Below are positions 21,534 through 32,070 of a stretch of 64,000 nucleotides of DNA, in pieces (within the stretch, counting starts at the first letter, position 1; every line of letters begins with the position of its first letter). Made by a program: the position numbers and the translations under genes. The notes below the pieces were generated by a model. It was not told the DNA's origin and did no database searches. It saw nothing but the letters and a program-made list of their open reading frames with translations. This stretch comes from Smallanthus sonchifolius (taxonomy: Eukaryota; Streptophyta; Magnoliopsida; Asterales; Asteraceae): positions 22,624,350-22,688,349 of the forward strand of contig CM042030.1 in NCBI GenBank assembly GCA_023525975.1, in the 5' to 3' direction.

Positions 21534-23201
21534 TGATATGCACTAAATTATACATGTTTTGCATGCATAATAATCCCCATATTATGGTACTAATTGATTA
21601 ATAGTCTTGCAAATGATAGTTAATGCGTTAATATTTCACAATTGCAGGTTATCCGGTGTCCCAAGATAAACAGAGCAAAAACCAGCTTAAAACATGAAGA
21701 AATCAAGCTTTTGGAGGACCAAATCCGAGCATTGACCAACCAGGTCAACACAAGTCAACAAGGAGCTAAAAGACAAGCCTTGGGAGCAGGCATAGCATTG
21801 CACGGACGTGCAACGCCATGCACGGTCGTGCATTGGCTGTCTAGCTTCCTCAGGCTCCGGTACACTGTCCTTTGTACCCTATTTGATTCCCGAGGTGTTT
21901 GCACGCCCGTGCAATCCAATGAACGGCCGTGCATTGCTCATTTTGAGGCCTATAAATAGATGACTTGGGTTCTTCATTCCACACACCTCAACACACCATT
22001 CCATACCTCAAGATAAAGAGAATAGTTCATTTCTAGTATTATTAGAGTAGTAGTAGTGAGTAGAGGGGCTCTTCCTCCTTGTTCCACAATAGGAGAGCCT
22101 ACGAAACTCAGCGTTACGCTAGTCAGCATAGCCATTCGTGGCTAAGCTTCTTGTATTACTAGGGTGAAGATGATGTTTGGTGCATGTTAATGTTTGACGT
22201 ATTAATCTAGTGGTATGTTTATGTCTTTAATTATTCATCCTTAAAACCTCCATTTGGTGGGCTTTTATTATTGTCTAAATCCGTCTTTATATTTGTGAGT
22301 GTTCTTGATTTTAAAGCGTAAGATCGTAAAACCTTTTTAATCAAACTTCTTTTGAAACTTGTACATCTTTATACAAGTAGAGATCGATAAGCCAAGGCTT
22401 GGTCAACATTATTAAGGTCATACGTATTTATATGAACTTTTTATGGGACCAAAAATAGGTGAACTCATGTTGGAAACATTACGTCTTTATACTTGGTCCC
22501 ATTGTTACACCGCCTCCCGGTGAGCAAAATATAATCACTTATTTAACCTTAATACAAAGCATTTACGTTCGATGTCTTAAACCAACTCGGAGATGACCAT
22601 TCGAAGGGTTGAGGGTAACTGTTGTCCTTAACGGGAGGCACTACCATTTTAATTGAAGGATTTTAATTCGTGAATCAAATGTCATGAGGACGAGGCTCTA
22701 GCGGTGACCCGGGTCACAAGTTTGTTGTAGTCATATCACTGGATTAGTCAACTTAACATTATCACGTACCAAGCTGATTCGAAGCCCGAAGCAATACTCT
22801 TCATGACCTGATCATTTCCGAGATATTTATTTTCTTGTTATTTACTATTCTGCTATTTACATTCCTGTTACACACATCACGCACGTTCTTACTTTTATGT
22901 TATTTACTTTACCGTTATTTACTTTTCTGTCATTTACTATTCTGCTTCACAAGCACACAAAACCCATTCACTAATTAATTCGGCTAAACGATAACAAAAG
23001 TTGAGTACTGGAACTCGACCGTGTCCATTGGTTCGATACTTGGTTCTTAACTAAACTATATTACTTTCGATAGGTACACTTGCCTATTGTGTGTGTTTTT
23101 AAGTTAAAGTAATTATCATTTTATAAATTTAAAACTTGATCTCGTGAAAGTATCCTAAAAATATATTTATTATATTTTTATATACTAAAAACGACACATC
23201 A
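21534..23201 (+). repeat. Element C, 3' LTR (1668 bp)
   Basis: Starts TGATATGCACTAAATT, ends ACGACACATCA, and is followed by the duplication GTAAC. The TATA box TATAAATAG is intact at 21951-21959. The word array with GCACGGTCGTGCATTG and GAACGGCCGTGCATTG lies at 21788-21937, ending about 14 bases before the box. Confidence 0.9.
21951..21959 (+). promoter_or_regulatory. TATA box of LTR C
   Basis: TATAAATAG in the U3 part of the LTR, the likely core promoter of element C. It lies directly downstream of the palindromic word array. Confidence 0.6.
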
Positions 23202-23253
23202 GTAACGCTTATGGGTTAAGCTAATGTTTCATCAATTATAGGTTCATAAGGGA

Positions 23254-24075
23254 GCTAGACGTAGGAGTGTAAACGAGCCAAGCAGGCTCGCGAACTACTC
23301 GAGATCGGCTCGCTAAAAGCTCGAATCGAGCCGACCTTAAATGGGCTCGAGCCTAAAAATAAGCTTGTTTAATAAACGAGCCCGAGCTTTATTTATCGAG
23401 CTCGAGCCGGCTCGCGAGCCTAAACGAGCTTATTATTTATATATATATATATATATTTAATTAATATATTAAATATATATTTATAAAATAGTAATTAGTA
23501 TATATAAAATTATGAAAAAAATAATTAAATAATATATATTATGTTATCTATAAAAATTATAATTATAATAAAAATATATATAAAACTAGTTATATATATA
23601 TTGGGATACGTTCTTTTGAGAACCAACAATATGTTAAGAACCGTGAGAACCACATTAACTCTTGCACTATTTATGATATAAATTGACTAGAATTCATGTA
23701 GATTTCAATATGTTTAAGGTTTGGTTTTGAAAGACATGAAATTTATAGTCGTTTTTTTAAATGCATATATGCACTCATACTATATGCACAAATGAATGCA
23801 TATATGCATATTTTTATACTTTTTTTAAAAAAATCCACGATAGAGGAGATAAACTCAAACTAAGAGTGAGAAGAGATAAATAAAACATAATTGTTCGATT
23901 TTACTTTTTTCACGGAAACGATATGTACATGTTTTGTATGGTTCTTTCGGTTCTCAACATATGTTCGGTTCTCAAAAGAACATACCCCTATATATATTAT
24001 ATATATAAAAAACTTAATTAATAAATAATAAATGAGCCGAGCCTGAGCCGACTCGTTTACAGCCCTAGCTAGACG
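23254..24075. mobile_element. Element E: hAT-like non-autonomous transposon
   Basis: The element is 23262-24067 (806 bp) between perfect eight-base duplications GCTAGACG (23254-23261 and 24068-24075). Its termini are inverted: TAGGAGTGTAAACGAG on the left; the complement of the right end reads TAGGGCTGTAAACGAG. The subterminal parts are packed with GAGCCGAGCTCG-type words. It has no transposase. An eight-base duplication and TAGGG-type ends are hAT features. Element G at 33138 is a relative. Confidence 0.88.
23603..23988. mobile_element. MITE nested in element E
   Basis: Left end GGGATACGTTCTTTTGAGAA and right end, complemented, GGGGTATGTTCTTTTGAGAA form inverted repeats of more than 20 bases. 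The flanks are TATATA-rich on both sides, so an AT duplication is likely but cannot be delimited. The interior has no gene. Confidence 0.7.
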
Positions 24076-24273
24076 AGGGCTTTTTGGTAAACTTGTAACA
24101 TTCCAATGGAATGTTTTAAATTCTATCAATAGGTGAAAGGAATGTTTGAAATACATTAAAATTGAGGAATTAATTCCTAATGTAATTCCATCTTTTCCGA
24201 CCAAGCACAATTTCTCATGGAATTAATTCTAATTCCAATCTCAGTTCCTACGAATTCTGCCAACCAAGCGGCC

Positions 24274-24453
24274 TAGGAGTCAAATGTGTGAAGTTTAAAA
24301 CCTAGAAACTGTATTTTAGGGCTGGAACATTGCGTGTTTTCACCCTATGGTTGAATGTATAAGTGTCAAGTCCATAAGCAAATCAAGTAACGATCTTTGC
24401 AATTTAGTTTGAAGATTGATTCTTGGTCATCAATTGTTTGTGATTCTGGGCAA
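24274..24453 (+). mobile_element. Element D, 5' LTR, second part
   Basis: Resumes the LTR after element H (TCAAATGTGTGAAGTTTAAA) and matches 27497-27684 with many substitutions and a few indels. The end is set at GGGCA, seven bases before the primer site; the exact end is uncertain. Confidence 0.75.
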
Positions 24454-24459
24454 ATAATT

Positions 24460-24472
24460 GGTATTAGAGCCA
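24460..24472 (+). other. Element D primer binding site
   Basis: TGGTATTAGAGCC differs by one base from the initiator tRNA-Met site TGGTATCAGAGCC. Confidence 0.75.
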
Positions 24473-25514
24473 AACGGCTTAAGAACATCGAAGGATCAAT
24501 CCCTATTTCATGCTCAGTTTTGATTAAATCTATGCATCGAATTCCACTATGTTCTCAATTAGCCATTGAAATTGAAAAACCAGTTATCGAAATCGCTTCC
24601 TGTTTTGGCAAATTTAAGGAATTGATTTCCTGTTCCTTACTCAAAAATCGTTTACCGCCTCTCGTTCCTTCGCATAAATAAACTTTGTTCAAGGTTGCAA
24701 TCAGAAGTGAAGTGCTGAATTGAATTGCAATTCAAGATCATTATTAGTTGATTGAAGAATTCAATTGCGATTCAAAACCAACGAAGCATGTTCTTGAAGG
24801 CTGTTTCGGTCAAACCCACTCTGAAAATCAAATTCGTTTTTTTGTTTGTTTCACCAAAATTGAATTCCTGTTCCACAAAATTAAACCAGTACCCAGCAAT
24901 CAGACATCAATTTCTTTTGTGTTTGTCCCCATCAGAAATCGCCTATACTCATCCCTGTCAAAACCGACTGTTCAAAGACGAACAAAACAGAGAAACTCTT
25001 CCACCCTCGGCGTTTCTTTTATCGAATCTCGGTTGCGGGTCGTTGCTGTTTTTCACAATCTAAATTTGAAATAAAAAACCTGCTTGAAGCGATCTTCATA
25101 GAAGATTTTATCCAAGCTTCCCTTTTCAAGTTCCGTTTGCAAGAAGACGACATTTGGGTACACATTTACAATCAATTGTTGTTTACATCAAAATTAAGAC
25201 CCGAACTTGTACACAGGCGCATTACAAAAAATCATTTGGAAAAGTCAGGGACATTGTTTGTTCGTTGCGGTGTTTTCTTTGATGACAAAGTCAGAATCAC
25301 TCTTGAAGATTCATATTATCCAGGTTTGCAATTCCAATTTAAATTTAGTTTTTTTTTTAATTCTAGATACCTATAAGATTTAGATTACTATAATATTGTT
25401 TGCTTGATTCCCTATTAGAAATACGTCTGATTTAGGAATCAAAATAACTGGTTTTGACGAAACCGTTTTAGAATCCCTATTTCAAGAATTAGTGTTTTGG
25501 AAAACCAAAGAAAC
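24473..25514 (+). other. Element D leader
   Basis: About 1 kb between the primer site and gag. ORFs at 24748-25074, 24752-25063 and 25137-25376 have no recognised domain. I see no other feature. Confidence 0.4.
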
Positions 25515-26508
25515 CATGGGAGACAGATCTAAAGAAGATTTAAGTACAATTGTAATACACAAGGAAGTAGGATCCCTAACCCACTTCCAATGCCTCATAT
25601 TAAAATGTACAAATTACACTATATGGACTATATGAATCAAAACCATCTTAGATCCAATCAGGCTTTAGGAGATGATTGAACCCACTGTAGACACGCAACC
25701 AGATGTAAAGAAAGACAAGACTGCGACAACGTATCTGTTTCAAGCACTGCCAGATCTTGTATTACAAGTTTGCAAGTTGCAAAAGTGCAAAGGAAGTATG
25801 GGACACACTAAAGACAAGGCATGTCGGGGTGGATTGAGTGCAAAAGGCACGTCTACAAACACTCAAGACGGAGTTTGAGATGCTGCAAATGAAGGAAGAA
25901 GACGCGATCGACTCATTTACCGCTAAACTAAATAGCATTGCCACTAGGTCAAGTGCTTTAGGGACAACATTCGATCAACCAAGCCTAATACGAAAACTCA
26001 TAAATTTCTTGCCAAATAGGTTTCTCCAAATTGTAGCATCTATTGAACAATACTTTGATCTGGATATGATAACTCTAGATGAGACTATTGGTAGACTTAA
26101 GACCTTTGAAGAAAGAATTAAGTTCAAGAAAGGAAACCAAGTGGACAATCAAGAGAAACTCATGTTCATGCGTCATGACAATAACTTTGGTTGTGGACAA
26201 CACTTTGGAAATCGTGGATGAGGTCGTGGTAAATTCAGACAAGAAAGAATAGAAGGAAATCCTTCACAAGATAACTTTAGAAACAATGATGATGAATTGA
26301 TGATTATGAAAGAAGGAAGAGATACCCTAGAGATCAAAACAGACTCAAAAGAGATATTAGTGAAGTTAAGTGTTACTACTGCAATAAGTTTGGACGCTAT
26401 GCCTCACATTGTCCTGAAGCAAACCAAAGAGAAGAGCAATCAAACCTTATAGAAGAAGATGAGGAGCCAACCCTCTTACTGGCAGTGTCAAGCAACAAGA
26501 AGAATTAA
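25515..26508 (+). pseudogene. Element D copia-type gag (broken)
   Basis: ATG at 25515 starts MGDRSKEDLSTIVIHKEVGS, followed in shifting frames by YLFQALPDLVLQV, QKARLQTLKTEFEMLQMKEE, IRKLINFLPNRFLQIVASIE and LDMITLDETIGRLKTFEERI. This is the gag polyprotein domain of plant copia elements (UBN2-like). The knuckle at 26366-26413 reads CYYCNKFGRYASHC, with Arg in the place of the zinc-binding His. At least one stop after IWTI, a frameshift near 25785 and a stop near 26219 break it. Confidence 0.8.
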
Positions 26509-26595
26509 GTTGAAGTCCTACAACTCAATAATAAGACAGAAGAAGGAAAGTTGAGAAGTCTAAGATTAGAAACATAAAGTTACGTAAAGAGAGAT

Positions 26596-26898
26596 ATGGA
26601 ATTACTAAAGATATCCAAGGAATCCTTTGCGGCAAAAATGGAACACAAGAAATCTGTATTATTAGAAATAGTTAGGAGAAAAGAATTCAATATGCTTCAA
26701 GAGTTTGAAATGAAGAGACAAGAATTAGAGACCAAAGTAAATGATAGAGAAATGAAGTTTGAAGATTACATGTGTGAACGAGAGAAGTTATTTGAAAAAA
26801 GGAGAGAAAGAATTAGAGTGTATAAAGTTTTTAAGAGGCATTGCAAGCAGAGATATGGAAGATTTAGAGTTAGAAAGAGTACAGTTGGACGAAGGTAA
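26596..26898 (+). pseudogene. Element D: coiled-coil ORF in place of pol
   Basis: A 100-codon, highly charged ORF (MELLKISKESFAAKMEHKKS, EFEMKRQELETKVNDREMKF) with heptad-like spacing, predicted coiled coil by eye. It follows gag where protease and pol would normally be. I do not recognise a family. More Lys-rich sequence follows in 26998-27380. Confidence 0.45.
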
Positions 26899-26997
26899 AA
26901 GATGATGTATTTGAGAAATACCAATAAGATCGACAATTTAAAGTGGACAGTGATATTGATGTTAGCATGAAATCAAAAGACCAGCATAAACAATTCT

Positions 26998-27380
26998 TTG
27001 AAGGAAAATAACAGTTTGCTGTATGTATTGAAGAACAAAAGGAATACTAAGGAAAATGAAGAACAGTTTTTCCAGAAAATAGTTATAAGGGATCATCAGT
27101 TTATGATCAAGACAAAGAAAATAACATTCATCAGAAAAGAAGGAAGCAAAGATTCAAGAAGGATAACACGTCAAATTTGAATAAAGATGCCATGCAAAAG
27201 TCGGGCAGAAAACCATATTTTAAAGACTTTGTAATCACTATGGAAGAAGAAGGAATTGAAGAACATCACAAGAAGGAAACAATCAAAGGAAATCAATGGT
27301 CAAGAAACACAATCAAGGGAAAGATGAAAAAGGCTATGAAGACAATAAAGAAAAGACTTAAAATTGGATCAACAGTTTAG
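26998..27380 (+). pseudogene. Element D: Lys/Glu-rich remnant ORFs
   Basis: Two overlapping ORFs (26998-27180 and 27177-27380) of basic, Glu- and Lys-rich sequence without a domain. They join end to end across a four-base overlap in different frames, ending in TAG just before the purine tract. They probably belong to the same non-pol reading frame as 26596-26898. Confidence 0.35.
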
Positions 27381-27388
27381 GGGGCGAT
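27376..27388 (+). other. Element D polypurine tract
   Basis: TTTAGGGGGCGAT immediately precedes the 3' LTR start TGTTAGCC. Confidence 0.7.
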
Positions 27389-27690
27389 TGTTAGCCTTAA
27401 TTGTTGACCCAAGATGGAATGGGAAATAAAGTAACGAGTCAAATATGTAATTAGTCAAAAGTTAGTTTATGTGTCTATTATGTAACTGTAATTTGTACAG
27501 GGTCAAGTGTGTAAAGTTTAAAACCTAGAAACTGTATTTTAGGGTCAAGGGATACGACGTTCGCCAGAACATTGCGTCGTTTCACAGTTGAATGTATAAG
27601 TATCGAGTCTGTAATCAAACAAAGTAATGATCTTTGCAATTTAGCTTGAAGTTCTATTGATTCTTAATTGTTTGTGATTAATTATGGGTA
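27389..27690 (+). mobile_element. Element D, 3' LTR
   Basis: Starts TGTTAGCCTTAATTG and matches the split 5' LTR, with clear divergence; this pair is the most diverged LTR pair in the window. The end near ATTATGGGTA is approximate. The five bases before the 5' LTR (TCAAC) are not found after it, so a target duplication is not confirmed. Confidence 0.75.
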
Positions 27691-27875
27691 AATATGTACA
27701 TTCCGATATAAACTTTATTAAAAAATGAGTTGTTTCAAAATTAAGTATTTTTTAGGCTCGTAAAGATAAAGAAAAAATCATATCGAACACTGATTTTTTT
27801 TTTGATATTTACGAGACTAAATCCAAAAAATGCCACAAAACCTCGGTGTTCGATATGCATGTTTCTAGTGACTAC

Positions 27876-28131
27876 CTGTAGATCTTAAGATAAAGAGTGC
27901 AAGTGAAGGCACAGCTCGAAAACCAGGGTGATCCCAGACGCCATTTCCAGAGACATTGGAGGAAACTCGATCATCAATGCGATAAACAACTCGTTTTTGG
28001 CTTGGGTACCATGTTATGTCGGCAAACTCGTGTTGTCTCCCAAAGGTGGCCACTTGATCTGATAAGTTAGTATCATCTTTTGTTACAAATGTAACAGTTC
28101 TCTTGAACATGGGTTGTAACTTTAAAGTCAC
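27876..28131 (-). pseudogene. GULLO: GULLO-like gene, second exon
   Basis: The acceptor CCTATAG precedes GTGACTTTAAAG at 28131. The exon encodes VTLKLQPMFKRTVTFV, FGRQHEFADITWYPSQKRVV, YRIDDRVSS and FRAVPSLALFILRST, the linker from the FAD domain into the catalytic domain of L-gulonolactone oxidase-like proteins. The donor GTAGTC follows at 27875. No lesion is visible inside this exon. Confidence 0.87.
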
Positions 28132-28591
28132 CTATAGGTTATGAGCTTAGAAAGCTTAATTTAACGCCTTAAATGTGTCGGTAAACGGAATTTTTATGCT
28201 GAAATGGGGGACTTTGAGTCTTCATTTAGGTTTTTTGGTTGAAAATAAAAGCAATTTCATTTATGGGGAGTCAACTATCCCCACGAGCGGACTCAAGATT
28301 TCGTGTCAATGATTAGCGCACATGGCAAAGGGACTCAAGCAAATCAGGAAGCTCAGAAACCAAATTACTTTCATTTTCAAGCACTTTGCTTGAGTCCGCT
28401 TACCAAGTGCGCGGATCATTGACAGGAAATCTTGAGTCCGCTCGTAGGGATAGCGGACTCCTAATAAACCAAATTGCTCTCATTTTCCAACAAAAAACCA
28501 AAATGAAAACTAAAAGTTCTCAATTTCAGAAAAAAAAAAATCACCGGTAAACAAGCTACAAAAGTAATTGGTACATAATCAACTAATGTAC
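28132..28591 (-). other. GULLO: GULLO-like gene, first intron
   Basis: From the donor GTACAT after VISQ to the acceptor CCTATAG. It contains two inverted stretches: TGAGTCCGCTTACCAAG (28391-28407) and its near complement around 28300-28330 (CGGACTCAAGATTTC). No other feature is seen. Confidence 0.75.
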
Positions 28592-29272
28592 CTGAGAAAT
28601 GACTCCAAGTACTCCAAGAGAAACCTTAGCTGCCTTCATCTCACCATCACACTTACCATTTTCTTGCAGAGTTCGCACTTTAGCATAACCATCTTCCGGG
28701 CTTCCTGAGGTGACAATCCGCATCTGAACCATATAATTATGAATCGCACTACCATCACCCCAAAGGGTGCTACCGTGTGCACCTGTACCTAAAAGACCAC
28801 CAATCGTCAAGCCCCACCAATAAGGGGTGTAAGGAAAAGCCAACCCCCTTTTTGCAGCTTCATCAATGAGTTGCCTTAATGTTACACCACTCTCTAAGGT
28901 AATGAGCATTTTCTCTTCATCTATTTTAATGATACGGTTAAGATTCTCTGTACTGATAATGAGCCCATCATCACCATCAGGACAAACCAACTTTGGTATA
29001 CTGTGCGAGTAACGAGTAGCTACTCTCATCTTTCTTTTTGCTCGTGTAGCATCTGCAACTATCGAGATAATCTCTTCTTCAGATGAAGGGTATGCGGCCT
29101 CTGCTGCATGACAAGTGCTACGGTCTGGGAATGTACCATACGAGTTGGTAACGGTGCAGTTTGTAAGATTGTTCCAACATTTAATGGGCTCTTCAGGAGG
29201 ATTACCTTTTGTGAATATGATTATCATTAAAAAAACCCATTTCAGTATCAAAACTGATGATCTTGATAACAT
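28592..29272 (-). pseudogene. GULLO: GULLO-like gene, first exon (signal peptide, FAD-binding domain)
   Basis: Starts at ATG 29272. Residues 1 to about 23 (MLSRSSVLILKWVFLMIIIF) form a likely signal peptide. The FAD-binding type 4 domain follows, with YPSSEEEIISIVADATRAKR, TRYSHSIPKLVCPDGDDGLI and the glycine-rich GGLLGTGAHGSTLWGDGSAI. This family oxidises L-gulono-1,4-lactone or related aldonolactones in the last step toward ascorbate, usually in the secretory pathway or apoplast in plants. The exon is open throughout (227 codons) and ends VLGVISQ at the donor GTACAT. All exons together would give about 590 residues, the usual length for plant members. It is called a pseudogene only because of the last-exon frameshift. 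Confidence 0.88.
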
Positions 29273-30009
29273 TATGATAACACTGTAACAAGATACAAAG
29301 GGTTTACAAAGTAGAATGATGAAACATTATACATGTATAAACAAATGAAATGTTGCTTAAAAGGGTAAAAATGTTTTTCAAGCTAAGGAATATATATGTG
29401 GCTCTACAAATATATTTAATATATAAAACATGTGTTCTTACTATGTTATTAGTTTTCCTTTGAAGTAAAGCACATGGCTCCATTTATCTTGAAACCCACT
29501 TTTTTAACATATTGTTGTTCAATGTGATATTCTACTTGATAATGATTATATATTGATGATTTAACATAGAGATTACGTCAAAAATAGATTATGTAATTGG
29601 AATTAACGGATAATATTAAATACAAATATATACGTGTGACTTAATCTTTTCCGAAATGAATAAGGTAATGATTTTGCTATAATGGTGTTTCCAAGACATT
29701 AGAGATAAACGGTGGAAACACGCCGGAATGGTGATGATATCAATTCCTTATATACTCGTTAAATTTGGAGGATAATGTTGTATATCAAAATAATCATCTT
29801 TCAGGTGTGCATTTGTCATTTATCCAAAAGTGTTTGGTCTCAATTCTATTTGTATACTGTATATACATAGTGAATGCCAAACTTACGGGATCATAAATAT
29901 TCCTAATTGGTTATGCTTCATATTTTTAAATTTGGATAAAATGTAAAGAAAATAAGAGTGCAAGAAGAGATTTGAAACCTGAAAACTTGTTTAATTACTT
30001 CAACGATAT
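29273..30009 (-). promoter_or_regulatory. Upstream flank of the GULLO-like gene
   Basis: AT-rich DNA without a gene. On the minus strand a TATATATTCC sequence lies at about 29388-29397, some 120 bases before the start codon, and could be a TATA box. No other site is recognised. Confidence 0.3.
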
Positions 30010-30243
30010 CACTACAAGAAAGTTGGTCATTAGCGACGTCAGGATGTCATTGGTATAGGTAAGCTACAACGACGACATGTCGTCAGATTTTACGGTTTTT
30101 GACATCTATCCCGACGACGTATCGTCGTAGACAAGGCGGGGACACCATTTAGAAAATTTATGCCGATATATCCTCGCCGTAGGTTAAATGTATTTTTTTT
30201 TCTTTTATTCTGAAACAAATGTAAAAAAAGGTCGTCGTTTGTA

Positions 30244-31230
30244 TTACCCTATGGCGACGACATGTCTTAGAAAAACATCAATGTCCTTTTCAGATGATTT
30301 AGAGCCAGGAATTAGCAAAGTTAACATGAAAGAAGTCTCTTTCGTACATAACCATGGTGGTGTATTGTACGTTGTCAACACTACCGGCCACATACTGTAA
30401 GACTGACTCATGTTACCGAACGGCTTAAAGCCATCGGCAGCCAAACCTAAGCGGGCGTTCCTGGATTCTTCGGCAAATTCAGGATACCTCATATCAAATT
30501 CTTGTTTTTGCTTCCCATCAACCGGATGACGCATCATACAATCCGTTGAGTTTTCAGTTTTATGCCAGATCATATATTTTGCCGTGAATCTGGAACTATA
30601 TATTCGTCGAATCCGGGAAGTTAAAAGAAAGTAGCGCAAAACTTTATGTGGCACTTTCTTGCATTTGTGTTTTGGTTAACCCATCTGCTCTCGCTACAAA
30701 CCGGACAATTTTTCTTTGACTTATTCTCCTTCCAAAACAGAGCATAGTGATTGATGTAAGCATTGACAGATTGATATCCTAGCCCAATCTTTCTCAGCTT
30801 CTTTTTAACTTCATAGTGGGAGAATGGAATATGATTCTCTTTCGGGAATGCAAATCTTGGAAACTCTAAAAGTTGGTCAAACGAAGTATCCGTTCACTTG
30901 TTGATGACTTTAATATGCATCAATTTCGCTAAAAAGTTTAGGGAAGACATCCAACTACATCCGGGGTATAACTCGGTACGGAGCTTGGCAAACAATGCAT
31001 CAAATTCCGCGTCTAAACCAGCTCCATTTCCATCTTCATTCTTCATGTGTATTCTGCTCCGCCATAACATCATCATGTGCATCAAACATAGTGTTTTTGA
31101 AGCCCAAAGTGTGTCTATATCCAAAGCATTATCATATTCCTCACCGTGATAATCCCACGTGTCATATGCTTGTAGAAACCCACGGTCACGAATTTGGGAA
31201 GAAACCCAAGTCGGAATGTGTCGATAAGAG
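30244..31230 (-). pseudogene. TNP2-like CACTA transposase remnant
   Basis: Read on the minus strand, pieces in order: YDTWDYHGEEYDNALDIDTL, LDAEFDALFAKLRTELYPGC, DTSFDQLLEFPRFAFPKENH, a zinc-like NHYALFWKEN followed by CPVCSESRW, VLRYFLLTSRIRRIYSSRFT, RLGLAADGFKPFGNMSQSYS and MWPVVLTTYNTPPWLCTKET. These are the N-terminal and early catalytic regions of the Transposase_21 family. There is a TGA after HIKVINK (30894-30896), a frameshift near 30650, and the frame ends near the element terminus, so most of the transposase is gone. Confidence 0.83.
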
Positions 31231-31399
31231 TTGGTACATTTTTTACATGGTCAAGATAGTTTTTGGCAGTCTCTATAAAGTTTTGAAGACCTTTTATGAA
31301 AACCTGATCATTCCAATTTCATAGTGTAATCAAACTCTTATCAATTGTCATAACTGTTTTTTTTATTAGTTGATAGCATATCAGATAGAATATCCAAAG

Positions 31400-31650
31400 G
31401 TGGTGGATCCCATCCCGTTTTTTGAATATTTTATCTCATATGTATGCATTTTAAAGAGTTGACTATTCAAGAATAAATCGACATCATTTCATCTTAACCC
31501 CCAAGTATGCGTATAAAACGCAAACTCAAGAGTATGAGAAATAGCTACCAATTTATTCATGAATTGTCAACCCGTTAAAATGCATACATATCCTAAATGA
31601 GATAAAATATTCAAAAAGCAGTCCCAAACGGGGACAATTCAAAATTTATC
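31400..31650. repeat. Foldback (inverted repeat) in the CACTA element
   Basis: The arm around 31420-31466 (CCGTTTTTTGAATATTTTAT, CTCATATGTATGCATTTTAA) is answered by its near complement around 31573-31632 (TTAAAATGCATACATATCCT, GAGATAAAATATTCAAAAAG). This may be a small MITE; no target duplication was identified. Confidence 0.55.
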
Positions 31651-31689
31651 TATATTAGATAAATTCCGGACGTGTATATTCTAAAGGGT

Positions 31690-32050
31690 ATTAGAAAGCA
31701 GTCACGCGTTGACCTGTTTAACCCATTTGTTTTTTTTTATTTTTTAAAAAATATATTTAAAAAAAATAAATTAAATTGATTAGATATGTTATGCAAAGTT
31801 AAAGTATTAATATTTGAAAGACAAGAATAAAAATTTTGGGTCGTGTTCGGGTCAACTCGCGAATACATGTATCATGTTCGGGTTCACGTGTTGACCCGTT
31901 TGTTTTTTATTTTATTTTTTAAAAATATGTTCTATATAATAAATAAAATTGGTTAGGTATCTTATGAAAATTTAATGTATTAATTTAAAAAAAAAATAAA
32001 AAATTTGTCGGGTCAAACGGGTCGTGTTCGGCTCAATACGCGAATTAGAT
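31690..32050. repeat. Repeated GGGTCGTGTTCGGGTCAA sequence
   Basis: Two imperfect copies, about 180 bases apart, contain GTTGACCCGTTTGTTTTTTA followed by a T- or A-rich stretch and then GTCGTGTTCGGGTCAA or GTCGTGTTCGGCTCAA. They look like ends of a non-autonomous DNA element, duplicated or nested. No gene. Confidence 0.45.
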
Positions 32051-32070
32051 ATAAATTATCAAATAACACA

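Larger units (their letters stand above)
15861..23206 (+). mobile_element. Element C: complete Athila-like non-autonomous LTR element
   Basis: The element spans 15866-23201 (7336 bp) between perfect five-base duplications GTAAC (15861-15865 and 23202-23206). LTRs start TGATATGC and end ACACATCA. The primer site matches the tRNA-Asp-type site of Athila elements, and the 3' purine tract AAGTGTGGGG is of Athila style. The interior has short gag-like ORFs but no protease, RT or integrase, so it is a non-autonomous element that would need proteins from elsewhere. The plus strand is the sense strand. Confidence 0.92.
15161..24273. mobile_element. Element H: TIR DNA element inserted in LTR of D
   Basis: The ends are inverted: GGTCGTTTGGTT at 15161-15172 and AACCAAGCGGCC at 24262-24273. 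Both are followed inwards by GAATT- and AATTCC-rich sequence typical of hAT-like or related non-autonomous plant elements. Taken together without elements C and E, H is under 1 kb and has no transposase. No clean target duplication was found, so superfamily assignment is open. The part 15300-15860 contains no recognisable gene; an ORF at 15663-15878 has no domain. Confidence 0.6.
14803..27875 (-). other. GULLO: GULLO-like gene, giant intron filled with transposons
   Basis: The donor GTAGTC follows exon two (27875 downward) and the acceptor lies just before 14802. Only about 440 bases of ordinary intron remain (14803-15058 and about 27690-27875); the rest is element D with everything nested in it. 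Splicing across 13 kb is possible in plants, so the insertion alone does not prove loss of function. Confidence 0.75.
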
